Assembly: GCA_013176395.1 (NCBI GenBank)
Contig: JABMLP010000024.1
Location: 248,001 to 312,000 of the forward strand
Direction: 5' to 3'
Length of the DNA: 64,000 nt
Source: Venturia oleaginea
Taxonomy: Eukaryota; Ascomycota; Dothideomycetes; Venturiales; Venturiaceae
Shown: piece by piece, positions 13,609 to 25,486 of the stretch
How the letters are laid out: every line of letters begins with the position of its first letter
How positions within the stretch are numbered: the first letter of the stretch is position 1
Translations under genes and position numbers: made by a program
Notes under the pieces: generated by a model
The model's input: only the letters and a program-made list of their open reading frames with translations
Databases searched by the model: none
Told to the model about the DNA's origin: nothing

Positions 13609-16600
13609 ATGGCTCGCTCGTCGTTGAGGAGGGCCATGGGCGTGCTTTCGACAGGTTTATTTCTAAACATGGCACATGCACAGAGCGTCACGCCCACACC
13701 TACTGCGACCACGGGAATGACAGCTACAATTGCTGGCAGCGTCGTCACATACAGTCCGGCGTTTACGATACCCGCAGCGGCAGATCACGGTGCAAATCTA
13801 CTACCAAATATTCACGACCCCCAAGCAGTAGACGCTCAAACCGTTTGCCCTGGGTACACCGGTTCGAACTATATTCGAAATGCCTATGGCTTCTCTGCAA
13901 CTCTCAGCCTAGCTGGCCAAGCATGCAACATCTATGGCACGGTGAGTACTAATGATTCAAGATGAAAAGCCATTGTTTGATGTTGAACAGGATGTTGACA
14001 ATCTGAGCTTGAACGTTCAATTCCAAAATGCCGATCGATTGTCCATTCAGATCACACCCACCAACGTCGACGCATCAAATATTTCGTGGTATGTCTTGCC
14101 TGAAACTTTGGTACCACACCCAAGCCTGGACGAGGACGCAAACTCGACAACAATCGACAACGATTTCCAAGTCACCTGGTCCAATGATCCTACTTTCTCT
14201 TTCACGGTTCTTAGAAAATCGAATGGAGATGTTGTTTTTAGCACCGAAGGATCGAAGCTCGTCTATGAGGATCAATTCATCGAATTTGTGACTACGATGC
14301 CTGAGAACTACAACATCTACGGCTTGGGAGAACAGATCCATGGATTTCGTTTGGGCAATAACTATACTGCAACCATATTTGCTGCAGATGCAGGCGACCC
14401 AATTGATGGGAATATCTACGTGAGTTAAAATCGGCGTAAGACTTGTGCTATGTGACTAACATGATGCAGGGAGCTCATCCTTTCTATCTCGATACCAGAT
14501 ACTATGAAGTTGACCCTCAAACTGGCAACAAGACACTCGTGACTAGTAACGACACCAGCCCAAGCTCAACATACGAATCTGTGTCTCACGGTATCTTCCT
14601 TCGTAACGCTCATGCTCAGGAAGTTTTGATGCGAGCCGAAAATATTACATGGCGCACACTCGGTGGCAGCATCGATTTGTTCTTCTTCGATGGACCGTCT
14701 CAACCAGAAGTTACCAAACAATATCAGATCGGAGCGATTGGACTGCCAGCGATGCAACAGTACTTTTCTTTCGGTTACCACCAGTGCAGATGGGGGTACC
14801 AAAATTGGACTGTTCTTCAGGAGGTTATGGACAACTTCCGCAACTATGATATTCCACTCGAGAATATCTGGACCGATATTGATTATATGAAGAGCTATCG
14901 TGACTTCGAGATGGATCCGAACACATTCTCGGATGCTGAGGGCAAGCAATTCCTTGATCAACTCCATGGTAGGGTTTTCTGTGCAAACACCGGCATAATT
15001 CATGTTCGCTCACCCAGCTTCTAGCTAACCATCAACACTACATTCCGATTGTTGACTCGGCCATATATATTCCCAACCCAGACAATGCCACTGATGCCTA
15101 CGCTGTTTACGACCGTGGCAATAGCTCTGATGTGTTCATGAAAAATCCAGACGGCAGTGAGTATATTGGTGCTGTGTGGCCTGGCTACACCGTCTACCCT
15201 GACTGGCATGCGGATGAATCTGTACCATGGTGGGTCAACGAGATGGTCATGTGGTACAAAGATATCAACTTTGACGGTATCTGGATCGATATGTCAGAGG
15301 TCTCGTCATTTTGTATCGGATCTTGCGGCACTGGAAACCTCACTCTCAACCCTGCCAAACCTCCTTTCTTGCTACCAGGTGAACCCGGCAATCTGCAGCT
15401 AGAATACCCAGAAGGCTTCAACATCACCAACACGACAGAAGCTTCGTCTGTTGCTTCTGTCTCTTCGACTCAGGCCGCTGGATTGAGCTCGACCGCAGTT
15501 TCGACCAGCACTGAGTCCACAGTCACCATCACCAGCTCAACTTCAACTTCGGCATCTTATGTCCGAACCACTCCGACACCCGGCGTCAGGAATGTCGAGT
15601 TTCCACCTTATGTCATTAACAACATTAACGGCCAACTCGGAACTCATGCAATGGCACCAAACGCCACTCATGCAGATGGTGTCCAAGATTACGATGTCCA
15701 CAGCTTATTCGGCCACCAAATCCTGAACGCAACATACCAAGCCCTTCTCTCAGTCTTCCCCGGAAAACGCCCCTTCATCATCGGCCGTTCCACCTTCGCT
15801 GGCTCTGGTAAATGGGCAGGTCATTGGGGTGGTGACAACAACTCCAAATGGCCCTGGATGGGGTTTTCGATTCCTCAAGCTCTTCATTTCGGTCTCTTCG
15901 GCATGCCGATGTTTGGCGTCGATACTTGTGGTTTCAACGGCAACTCAGACGAAGAACTTTGCAACCGATGGATGCAGCTTTCAGCCTTCTTTCCCTTCTA
16001 CCGCAACCACAACGTCATCAGCACCATCTCTCAAGAACCTTACATCTGGGGCTCTGTCGCTGAAGCAACTCGCAAGGCCATGGCCATTCGCTACGCACTT
16101 CTACCATACATGTACACACTCTTCCACTCGGCACACACAACTGGCTCAACAGTGATGCGGGCGCTCGCCTGGGAGTTTCCCAACGACCCCTCACTCGCAA
16201 ATGCAGACCGGCAATTCCTCCTCGGCCCATCCATCCTCATCACACCCGTCCTCGCCCAAGGCGCCACGTCAGTCAACGGCGTCTTCCCTGGTGTCGGAAA
16301 AGGAGAGGTCTGGTATGATTGGTATACTCAATTCGTCGTCAACGCTTCCGCAGGCGATAACGTTACTATTTCTGCTCCTCTTGGACATATCCCGGTCTAC
16401 GTGAGAGGCGGCAGCGTTTTGCCCATGCAGGAACCGGGTTATACCACTTACGAGTCGCGACGTAATCCATGGGCTCTGCTCGTTGCGTTGAACTTGGATG
16501 GTGCTGCGACTGGCTCTCTATACATTGATGACGGCGAGAGCATTGTCCAAAACTCGACCTTATTGGTTGAATTTACTGCTAGGGTTGGTAAACTTTCTGC

Positions 16601-16814
16601 GTCTGCTACTGGGCGATTTGTGGATTCGAACCCGCTTGCTGATGTGACTGTGCTTGGTTTGTCGACGGCGCCATCAAGTCTCACGCTCAATGGTGCACCG
16701 ATTAGCAGTGGAGTCAATTTCAACAGTACGAGTGGGGTGCTGAGTGTTACTGGCTTGGCGAGTGCGACGAGCAGTGGTGCTTGGAGTAATGATTGGGTGC
16801 TGTCATGGAATTGA
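13609..16814 (+). CDS. Secreted alpha-glucosidase, GH31
   Basis: A retaining alpha-glucosidase that releases glucose from maltose, malto-oligosaccharides or starch ends outside the cell. Four exons (13609-13941, 13991-14419, 14470-14968, 15025-16814) give 1016 residues. The third intron joins exactly so as to restore LHANHQHYIPIVD, a hallmark of the family. The ATG at 13609 opens an Arg-containing signal peptide ending near AHA (residue 24). The nucleophile is Asp509 in GIWIDMSE and the acid/base is Asp691 in HWGGDNN. A Ser/Thr-rich stretch (about residues 555-600), likely O-glycosylated, sits between them, as in AgdA-type fungal enzymes. Many NxS/T sites support secretion. The length matches fungal AgdA relatives (about 980-1020). 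Exact substrate preference (maltase, glucoamylase-like or transglycosylating) is open. Confidence 0.95.
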
Positions 16815-19202
16815 GACGACAAAGTATGTAAGAAGACGAAGAGAAGCGGAAAAGTTACGACGTTATCGTCTGTGTAAAAGCCGTTGGTGATATTAGGAAC
16901 AGGAGCAGTGCTTCTGAGTCCGTAGATGTTCTTCAGTCTACGCGTGTATAACTGAAGTATTCGCTCACTCAGGGGCGAGAGCTGAAGTTTCTCCGCGGCT
17001 CCACTCATTTTCAGATCATTATCGCATTGACAATATGATATCGCATTACTGTAAATACCCTCATTATACGGATTGGCGCACATGGAATTGGAAAACCTTG
17101 GATAATATGAGGCATTGTAAAAACACGAGTTCAATTGGCCTACATACGTAACAGCACTGTGGCTTCAATATTCTATTCCACTGCGCCTCGAGGTATCTCT
17201 GTTCGAATGGAAACCAGACCCTGTGAGTTTGACGGATTGAACTGTGTACTTCAAGAATTATTCTAGAATAAATGATCTGATCGTCCTGGATCGACGTACA
17301 GCAAATCAAACCTACCAAAGAGCGGCGTTACCAACCTTGAGTATATTACTACTTTCCAATCCCAAATTGCACCTTGCTTGTTAAGAATCCATACCCCACG
17401 TCTCGAAACCCGATGTATCGGTAATTCCCTACAAAGTGTAAAAGATCGGGATCGTCTCAAAGTCGGAGAATCTTGGCAGCAACACAGCGTACGATACCGT
17501 TGTGCATCAGCCAGGGCATTAACCATGCTACTACGCACTAACCACCTCGCCGAAATAATTTCTCTCTACAAAAGCACTATATCCTCTAAGAATTAGAGAG
17601 AGCGCTTTCAAGAGAGGAGAAGCTAGACGACTGAGAAAGAAAAGACTCTTAATATCAGCTCCTTCTACAAGTTACTGTTACAAGGTGTGTCGGCGCGAGT
17701 GAAAAGAGAAGCTGATAATTATTTCGGTGAGGTGGTTGATGCTCAGAAGTGGTTGATGCGGTGGTTGATGCACGACATGTTGATACATTGAATACCGCCA
17801 AGATTCTGAGTTTGAGACGATCCCAAAAGATCGCATTGGCTACGGAGTAGCACTCTATCGACGATTCGACGTCGTGATCTTGGACTGCCTTATGGGAGGG
17901 GAGTGATATACTAGTTATATTGTTGATTAGTAGCCGAGCGTGCCGCACCGAAAATCAGTACTAGAGATCGTGACGCGGGATCTTCGTCATGCGAGGAAGC
18001 AGTATCGTGAAACCAACTTTCGAAGAAGAGAAGAGGTAATCCTGGTCCCTCTGTCATGCCTTCATGAAAAGCCTCCTTACAGCTTGAGACAAGATAACGG
18101 CCGAGAGTTCGTGTATTGACACCTATTTAGAATTCTCTTGTTCCGGATGCCTTGGAAAAAAGGGGTTTTATAGAATGACGTCTGACAAGCAAACATCAAA
18201 TGAGCATAAAAGCAATGATGGAAAGTTTTCCTCAGGTTAAATGGAAAGGTGGTCGTAACGAAGACGAGACGTCCAAGGGCCGATATAAAATGACATTAGG
18301 AGTGATCCACTGGCGGGATCCCGAAACAGGGCCCTCTTCTCCATGTGCTCCTAGAATCCCGATGACATGAAAACTGACGTAGGATATACTGCGGGGTGCA
18401 GAAACGAATATAGTAAGAATATAAACTGGTCCGTGTCGTCTCGCTTACCACCAAGCAAACAAGCAGATATAACATAGTACAGTAGTAATCATTGACACAT
18501 GCCAAAACCCTTCTGAAATCGGCACGCGTTTTGCGGCTCTGCGCGTCGCGTGCTCGTGGGGACCACCGTTTCAAAATATCATATTTATGGTATATAGTCC
18601 GCGCCTGAAACATGATCTCCCAACATCCATGAAACGCCACGACATTACAAAGTGGTAAGGTGCTATGTGAGAAGGGAGGTTCAAGATCGCACAGCCAGCC
18701 GCTACTCTACTGCGGGTTCGGACGAAAGAAAAGGGGTTCGATCGGATCGTGATCTTGAATCATGATCTTGCATTCGGACGCAAGAGGCATCATGTGAATT
18801 TGCAATTCAGGTCAGGCTTTGGTGGGAACGGAACGATAGCCCTACCATCCACCGTACCGCTCTTTGCTACGGGGACGCTTTTTGCAATGCGTGTCAGTGG
18901 TATTGAGGCCGAGGCCGGTTGTTGCCTGGAGTAAGGCCGGTGGTTGTGTTTGTGGGGGCCGTCAATTCAATGTTTGGTTGAGACCGTCATTGGTGAGGAC
19001 ATGTGAGGCTGCATGATGTTAGGAAGAAATGACCTGGCCAGGATATGGCACTTCACGAAGAAAGAATGATATAAGAAGCTTGAGAACCGCACACCATCTC
19101 ATCATCATCATCATCATCATCAACATCAACTCAACTACTTCTTCATACTGCTTACCTTCCAAACAAACCTCTTACCAACTCATCCAGCACCCCACCCTCA
19201 AA
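16815..19202. other. 2.4 kb intergenic stretch
   Basis: No gene recognised on either strand. GTGGTTGATGC occurs three times near 17730-17770. A (CAT)7 microsatellite (19100-19120) lies in the presumed 5' leader of the next gene. Otherwise I see nothing in it. Confidence 0.5.
19100..19120 (+). repeat. (CAT)7 microsatellite in 5' leader
   Basis: Seven CAT units followed by CAACATCAACTC, about 80 bp upstream of the ATG at 19203. It probably lies in the transcribed leader, where repeat number may vary between strains. Confidence 0.8.
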
Positions 19203-19770
19203 ATGTCAGACACTAAGAAGATCTTCAAGAACCTCGACGACCTCGAGCGCAAGGTTACCAAGTCTAACAAGATCGCTCAAAAGGGTGAGAAGATGGGCTA
19301 CGGCGATGCCATCAAGCTCGGCCGCAAATCAAACTCCATCACCTCCACTATCAACAAGGGTGTAAAGGAATACGACGGCGTCAGCCCAAGCGACGACGAC
19401 GCAAAGAAGATCCTCGCCCAAATGACCAAGATTGTTGAGTTGACCGAGGAGCAGCTCAACGCTCTTGTCGCCAACAAGGCCCGTTTCGATACCCTCAAGG
19501 TCGGTGGTGAGTAGAAATCAGAACTCGCATTACCTCATGGTATAAAGCTGACAAGATTGATTAGGTCTCGTTAAGAAGAACATGGGAAAGACATCCGATG
19601 CCTCCGTTCTCCTTGAGAAGACCATGCTCGAGAAGACGCCAGACAACATCAAGCCCGATGCTGAGAAACTCAGTGCCCGCCGCGAGGCCGCTTTCAAGAA
19701 GGCCATTGATGCATTCGCCAATGCATCCGGTGGTGAGGACCAGGCCGATGGTGAGGATGATTCCGACTAA
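19203..19770 (+). CDS. HsbA-like helical protein without signal peptide
   Basis: Two exons (19203-19506 and 19565-19770) encode a 169-residue helical protein. Its arrangement resembles the fungal hydrophobic surface binding protein A / cell-wall galactomannoprotein domain: an N-terminal helix ending in an INKGVKEYDG-like turn, a middle helix with LTEEQLNALVANKARFDTLKVGGLV, and a last part with LLEKTMLEKTPDNIKP. The intron falls inside that domain. HsbA proteins are secreted and start with a signal peptide, whereas this one starts MSDTKKIFKNLDDLE, is lysine-rich and ends in an acidic tail (GEDDSD). An intracellular role is therefore inferred. The ATG lies after a long CAAC-rich leader typical of an expressed fungal gene. 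Family membership rests on my recognition of the pattern and needs a profile search. Confidence 0.82.
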
Positions 19771-20041
19771 ATGCCGAGTTCTCCGGGACTTGACATTGGA
19801 CATGACTCGATATGATGACGTTGGACCTGACGATGGGATGAAATTGAGGATTTTTTGTGCTTAGAAGCGCCCGGTCGTTGAATCAATAGAAGCCTTCCTT
19901 TGCAAACTGGTGATGTCAACTATTGTGCTTTGCTGTTTTCATAGAGAATCTTTTTTCTTCGTTTCTATTAGCGGTACTTATTTCGCTCGTGTCACATTTG
20001 AAATCAGCTGATCTTGACTATGACACCAGTACAGAGTAAGG

Positions 20042-21859
20042 TCAATTGATGACGCGTGATGATCCTCCTACATTATTCCGCTTGGGCGTCTCCCTCTCTT
20101 TCCTCCTGATCCTCGTCACCAAATCCGCTGGTTTCGCCTCGCCTTTAGACTGCATCATCAACGTTTGTATCTCGTGACCATACGGCCATAGCGCTTCCCA
20201 AGCTTGTTTATACAACTTGCATTCTTCTTGGCTGCCCTTGACAATGCAAGAAAGCGAGGCTCCATGCTCAACAAAGACTCTCGCAGTCTTGTAAATCTGG
20301 CTCGTTCGAGAATTGTACTCCCGCACACCCTGCGGATTCCAAATGCGATTGCTTAGAATATTCTCGAGGAAAAAGGCCCAGATCGTTGAGGTCCGATATG
20401 GTCTGTTCGGGTCAAGTCCGTGAGCGAATAAGATGGAGAAGAACTCTGCTGCTCTACTATGTTCCGATGAAATTCGGAAGAGACGGGTGAACCAGCAAGT
20501 CCTTGTCTGGTTGGTGGTAAAGAGTACGAACATGTCTGCGTCGTGCTGGAGGAAGGTCGGTAAGAGATCAATCCATTGCGCCCAAAGTGCTGCATCTTTG
20601 ATGGCTTTGGAGTACTGAGAGGCAAGGTACTCAAAAGGAGTGGGATCATTTAGCGTGGTTGCTATTTGATTCGGACTTGCGCCTGAACGAAGGAGTAGTT
20701 CCACCAGCGATTTGGAGTCGCTGAACATTGGCCCGCTCTTGGAATCGTCCCCAGTGTGCTGCTGCATGACTAGCGAAAGTGCAGCTCCGTTCTCCCTTTG
20801 TAATAAATGGGCCATGTCAAAAGACCAGTCCTCTGGCGTATCGATAGCCTGTGCTTGTTGAGATTTGGTGCAATTTGACTTTTGCTCGAATTCTGGAAGA
20901 ATATGCGCGCTGTCTATTCGCGCAGTGACGTGATGGCTTTCCAGTTCGTTCATTTCAGCGCGAGAGACATGAGTAGTGATATAGTACATCAAAGCCCGAC
21001 CTGCGAAAGTTTCCGACTGTACGTGCATTGTCCAATTCAAAAATCGACAAAGACGATCGAATTTGGCGAGTTGCTCGTTCATCAAGGCTCTCCGTTGAAC
21101 ATCTTCAGGTTTGTCTCGACATTCTAGCTCAGCAAGCTGCCCACAGCGTAGAGCCTCAGCCAGATCGATTTTGGAGAGGATTCCGGGATACTGCTTCGCA
21201 ACCGAAAGGTAAGCTTTGCATATGTATAGTTTGGCGCTGAAGGAGGAGTTCAGAGAACAGTCGATCAATTGGCGGAAGGGAGACGCCATGGGCCCATTGT
21301 TTTGTAGGCCATTGATGTTGCTATCGTCGAGCTGGGATGAAGTCAATGCATTTCGAGAGCTGGTATAATACCAAATTAGCTCGCTGCAGGTTACGAGCAC
21401 GACGATATGGTGAAAGCCTTACCGGGCTAAATGTGCCAGATGGTGTGGCAAGGAGTTCCGAATCTCGTTCAGCCTTGCTTGCAGTGCATCCTGCCTAGTA
21501 TTTTCCCACAGATTTCGAGGAGCTTGCTCGAGATTCTGAGTTAATACTGGATTGACACTTTCGAGAGGTGTGAGGGCGACCACGAGCTCATCGGCTAGAA
21601 CTTTGCTTCGCGAAGCCAATGCAACAATCTCTGACTTGTTCGAATCAGTACGGCTGTCAATAGATATGGATTCGATGTCCGCTATTCTTGTTGATAAGCT
21701 TGTGCTGAGACTGGCTAGGACATTCGAGATGGCTTCGACATGTTGCATCATGGCCGCAGGATCATCTGAGGGGCCATAAAAGTCATCCGCTTCGATAGAG
21801 AGCTCATAAGCAAATTCAGCAAATAACAAAGTGTGAACAGCCAGGCCGATTATGGACAT
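20042..21859 (-). CDS. Ankyrin-like protein with STAND-type N-terminus
   Basis: Two exons on the minus strand (21859-21423 and 21359-20042) encode 584 residues. The first about 150 residues are helical and leucine-rich. They resemble the N-terminal domain that precedes the NACHT or NB-ARC part of fungal STAND proteins, including the closing stretch LWENTRQDALQARLNEIRN. No Walker A or B motif follows. The second half has ankyrin-like pieces, such as LVELLLRSGASPNQ, FSILFAHGLDPNR and ARVFVEHGASLS. The protein therefore keeps a sensor or adaptor head and a repeat-like tail but no NTPase. It ends 271 bp from the convergent HsbA-like gene. Function unknown; a role in non-self recognition would be a guess from the family of the N-terminus. 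Confidence 0.78.
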
Positions 21860-22452
21860 GTTTATTGTCGACGGGTGAATTCAGGGTGGGATTGAGTATT
21901 AAGGCTGACGGAAGAGCCAGAACGATGAACCGACCAAGTTTATGAAGTACCAAACAAAGAGAGGCTCAGGTCAGAACCACGGTCAGGTCAAACGGTGAAA
22001 GGGTCTGGACACGCTGCATTATCGCTCACATGCATGGTTCAGCCTTTGCACGCGCATGCTGCATGAAAGCTCAGGTGTTGAGCACATCCGCACCTATTCA
22101 GCCATTGAAATGTGAGCCGAGTCGGCTCACTGATGCTGCGTTCTCCTTCAGGAAGTTATACGCTTGTGTGGACGCCGAAATTGTTAACAGAGACGTAAGT
22201 CGCGGGGGTCAGCGGCTATGAAGGCGCGTTCAAGAGAATCAGGGGGCAGTAGTCACATAAGCATGTCGTACAGAGAAAGTTGAGGGCATGGAAGTGAGAG
22301 AGGAGAGAATGAAGTGTTGAGAAAAGTTGGAGGCGACACCGGAAAAAACAAGCACGCTTGGCCGCATTCGGACTAGCTTGGAGCGCCAATCGCAATCTTC
22401 TGAACTTCAACTTAAAGTTTCCTTACTCATGCTTCAACTCTCATCCTTTCAC
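21860..22452. other. Intergenic stretch, nothing recognised
   Basis: No open frame with recognisable content. It includes the promoter of the minus-strand ankyrin-like gene at its left edge. Confidence 0.4.
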
Positions 22453-22860
22453 TCAGGGCTCACTCCACCTGCAAAGCTGGGCATCTAACACTAACCATCC
22501 TAAGTTGAACTTGTCATCCATTTCGTCCATGATGCGCTCCATTTTTTCCAGGTCGAACGCTCCGAATGTTTCAAGCGCCACGATGGTCTCTCCATCCTTA
22601 AGGCGCTTGCCTACTTCTGACATGTCATAAAGTTCGAAAAAGTTTTTGTCGGGTGACTCGAATTCGTCTTTAGTGTACACAGCAATCGGGGATGGATCGT
22701 TCTTGCCCCTTGCGCTGTACTTTATGTCCGACTAACCAGTTCCTGCCGTATTGCTGGTGGCCGTGCTGAAGTACGCTGCAGACCCAAGTACTTCTATAGA
22801 TATTCGCGGCTCAAACTGGTAAGCGTCATCAGCCACGACTACCAGTATGAAAAATTGAGT
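22453..22860 (-). pseudogene. Decayed ORF of unknown family, internal TAG
   Basis: On the minus strand a single reading frame runs from about 22860 to the stop at 22453. It reads as a normal hydrophilic protein (YQFEPRISIEVLGSAAY, then SDIKYSARGKNDPSPIA, then DEFESPDKNFFELYD, ending LVLDAQLCRWSEP). One TAG codon at 22734-22732 interrupts it. The next possible donor and acceptor would make an intron of under 30 bases, too short for a fungus. No start codon is found before the frame runs into the opposite-strand FSH1 relic. A CAG to TAG change would explain the stop but is only one possibility. I do not recognise the family. Confidence 0.55.
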
Positions 22861-22861
22861 A

Positions 22862-23690
22862 CAACTTACACAATGATAGCGGTATTAAGGAATGCTCTGG
22901 GCAAACCGCATGAGAACACTTTGGAATTTGTCGAAGCCGGGTTATCTTGCGCGCCATCTGCAGGTGAGTCCGTAAACCTACACTGCAGTTGTCCATTCTC
23001 CACGCCTCGACGACACCCTAGTGCTCGTTTAACACAATCGACTCGATATCAATATTGATGCATTCCTGGCAAATTTCACTCCGAGGATTGTTATAAAGTT
23101 ATAATATTGATCTGGAGTCAAGGCATTTCAAAACCAACTACACCCTTCGATGTCGAGACACTCGGAGTGAAATGGACTTGAAGACACCGCGTGAACCTGT
23201 GGATTGATGAAACTACTCTTCCAACAAATAATAATAACAATAACAAGAATAACTGAGCTTGCACGTGAAGACACTGAATACTTCTCTTGGTACGCCAGAG
23301 ATTCTGCGGCGCAGCCCGTAGCAGAAGCGATTGATGCATTATCGGACTATGTCGCGTCCGAAGGCTCATTTGATGGAGTGATGGGGTCTTGCAAGGTTGT
23401 GCATTGGCATCCATGCTGCTCCTTCGCCGCAACTTTCCAGCGCCGTTCTCTTTTGCAATCTTCATCTGTGCCCTGGCTTCACTTGCAGAAGATCCACTCG
23501 ATTTCGGAATCCTTTCATACTGCGATGCGGCTATCAACGGCGAAGCACTCATTTAGATTCCTTACCGCGCACATCCTCGGCGCCAAGGACGAGTATTTGG
23601 CAGACTGCAAGACCCTGATCGCTTTGTGCTGCTACGAGATGATGATGGTTTTTGATCATAGAGGTGGGCATGAGGTGCCATCGAAGTCAA
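22862..23690 (+). pseudogene. FSH1-type serine hydrolase pseudogene
   Basis: Pieces of the FSH1-like alpha/beta hydrolase family appear in order: IAVLRNALG then LEFVEAGLSCAPSAG (exon end with GTGAGT at 22973), EDTEYFSWYARDSA, YVASEGSFDGVMG, LQGCALASMLLLRRNFPAPF, HILGAKDEYLADC, and DHRGGHEVPSK at the end. Between FDGVMG and LQG the frame shifts by one base, and the codon at the nucleophile position (23389-23391, expected Ser of GFSQG) is TTG (Leu). A TAG at 23554-23556 and a second frame change follow. The 5' end with the expected LCLHG start is missing. The gene is thus disabled at several points, including its catalytic residue. Family call is from motif order; no alignment could be run. Confidence 0.72.
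23226..23253 (+). repeat. AAT/AAC-rich microsatellite
   Basis: Degenerate trinucleotide run (AATAATAATAACAATAAC...) just before the second exon remnant of the FSH1 relic; its frame reads as Ile/Thr residues foreign to the family. Confidence 0.5.
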
Positions 23691-23750
23691 AGGGAGCCAT
23701 CGAAGTCAAAGGGAGCCATCGAAGTCAAGGAGCCATCGAAGTCAAAGGGA
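23677..23750 (+). repeat. 19-bp minisatellite, four copies
   Basis: GCCATCGAAGTCAAAGGGA is repeated four times head to tail. The third copy is two bases shorter and the last three bases differ in some units. It begins exactly at the conserved HEVP end of the FSH1 relic, so the repeat arose from, or expanded within, the 3' end of that gene. Confidence 0.88.
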
Positions 23751-24235
23751 GTGGTGGAATGAATGGTTCGGGAAGTCATGACCAAGGTCGCGTTTATCTC
23801 CTGACGGGTTATGGTTGATTTTCCGAATTTTGCAGACTGCAGAGGAGTCGGAGATGACGGCTGGGAGCCGCTGGCCTCAGGCTTTCATCACGTTATTTTG
23901 CAAAGAAAACGACTGATCTTCACCTCTAGAATGAGAACCCTCTGGAGTTCTGAATGGATTATTCTACTTGGTCCACGATTGAGACTAAATTGAAGTCCCG
24001 GATATGTCACGATCTTTGGCCAAATTCGATTAGCGTATGATACAAGCAAGAAAGAAGTGGACACATCAGCACTTCCAGCGACGTTTATACAATCTAACCA
24101 GAGCACGCTAGCTTCAATTTGTATCAAGAGGATGTAGCGATGACTGGAAGGTCCGCTATAGATTGCATGCCGTTCCAACATATACTGGACAAGAACGCCA
24201 AATTCCACTAGCATCGCAACCATGCCCAATCCTCG
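23751..24235. other. Intergenic stretch, nothing recognised
   Basis: No recognisable coding content between the FSH1 relic and the 3' end of the minus-strand methyltransferase. Confidence 0.4.
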
Positions 24236-24961
24236 TCAACTCGTCTCATCATAAACCACCAACTCCATCAACAAGTCTCTTCTCGCCGGTGTGAGATATT
24301 CTGGAAAGAACTTATGGCAGCAAACGACCACCGAAGCCGTGCATAGCCTCGTCAGAATTCTTCTCACAGTCGACAATGCCAGCTGTTTCGGTGTGAGGTA
24401 AATGAAGACGTGGGTGACATGGTGAGTGGTGATGAGCTGATCAACAAGGTCTTCTTGGTCGTCGTTGAAGTCGTATATGAGCCAATCGATGATCATGCCT
24501 TTGATCGAGGCCGAATTGATGCCTGCGGTTTCGATCAGTTTGGCGTTGTAGTCTATGCCAACGCCTTGAGCTATTGAGCTGTTGATGGTAAGAGCATTGA
24601 TATGACCCAGCAGGCCTATGACTTCAAAATTCAAAAGTGATTAGCCACCGACTTCTAGGCTCAACTTCAATCTTGAGGTCGAGAACGTCGAAACCACGCA
24701 AGCGCCGAGTTGACATTGGAGTTTATGCATACGGAATTCTCCATCGCCGCAACCAAGGTCGCAAACCACAGTATTCCTGACCTTGCCTGGGCTCGGTTTT
24801 GAGGTGGGAACTGCCACCAAACCCAAGCGCATCAAGGTTGCTGCTGCTCGCATCGTTCCTGGCCCTGTCTCAATGTATGGTGCGAGATGACTGCTGAACC
24901 CAAAGGGAATGTAATCCAAGTCCTGGAAGGCGAACATGGGGTTTCCGTCTTCGTCATTCAT
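24236..24961 (-). CDS. Class I SAM-dependent methyltransferase
   Basis: Two minus-strand exons (24961-24733 and 24615-24236) encode 202 residues. Motif I is VVCDLGCGDGEFR, split by the 117 bp intron after the Phe codon, and the SAM-binding acidic residue follows in GVGIDYN. A motif IV-like strand is HVFIYLTPKQLAL, then VVVCCHKFFPEYLTP. The DLGCGDG / VFIYLxPKQL order and the small size recall lysine methyltransferases of the FAM173/ATPSCKMT layout, but the substrate is inferred only from this. The N-terminus IPFGFSSHLAPYIETGP has no clear targeting signal. It is divergent from the GPI-protein gene, sharing a 525 bp promoter region (24962-25486). Confidence 0.8.
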
Positions 24962-25486
24962 AATGATTGCTTCCTGAGGCGTCGGCTACGCCAGTTTTGA
25001 GGTTGAAAAGAGGAGGGGGAAACGAGGGAAATGATCGGCCATTATTAGGGGAAGACCACGTGATCATTTTCGACGTATTCGGTTTCCAATCAAGTGGCAG
25101 AGGTCGCTGCTTAGCGATTAGGTAAAATTTCCTAGAGGTAAGTATAGATTCTTCTAACCTTATCTTCGGTTTTTCGGCCACCCCAGTTTTCAATAACTAA
25201 ATCACCTTCGTCCAAGCTCAATCGGGAAATCCACAACGGATATCTTCCCCGCAAAAGTTTTGTGCTTCGAGCCCAGCTCTGGTTAAGTCTGCTGGATCTA
25301 GATTCTACAAGAGCTCTCTAAACTTTGAGATAGAACGGCACCAGTGACGGCCACTAATGACTTTTCAAGACTCAATCGCGCACGGAGGGAAGACGTATAG
25401 TATTAAAGGAGAGGGCCGGTCTATGGTGTTGGCCTGTCATCCATTTTCCATCCAATACACAATTCGTCCCTCTCTAAATTGCAAGC
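24962..25486. other. Divergent promoter region
   Basis: Separates the methyltransferase (minus) from the secreted-protein gene (plus). A TAGTATTAAAGG stretch near 25397 is the best TATA-like element for the plus gene. No coding content recognised. Confidence 0.45.

Noticed and set aside
18730..18750. Possible tRNA B-box (GGTTCGATC)
   Set aside because: No matching A-box, acceptor stem or clover-leaf pairing around it; no tRNA was supported anywhere in the window.
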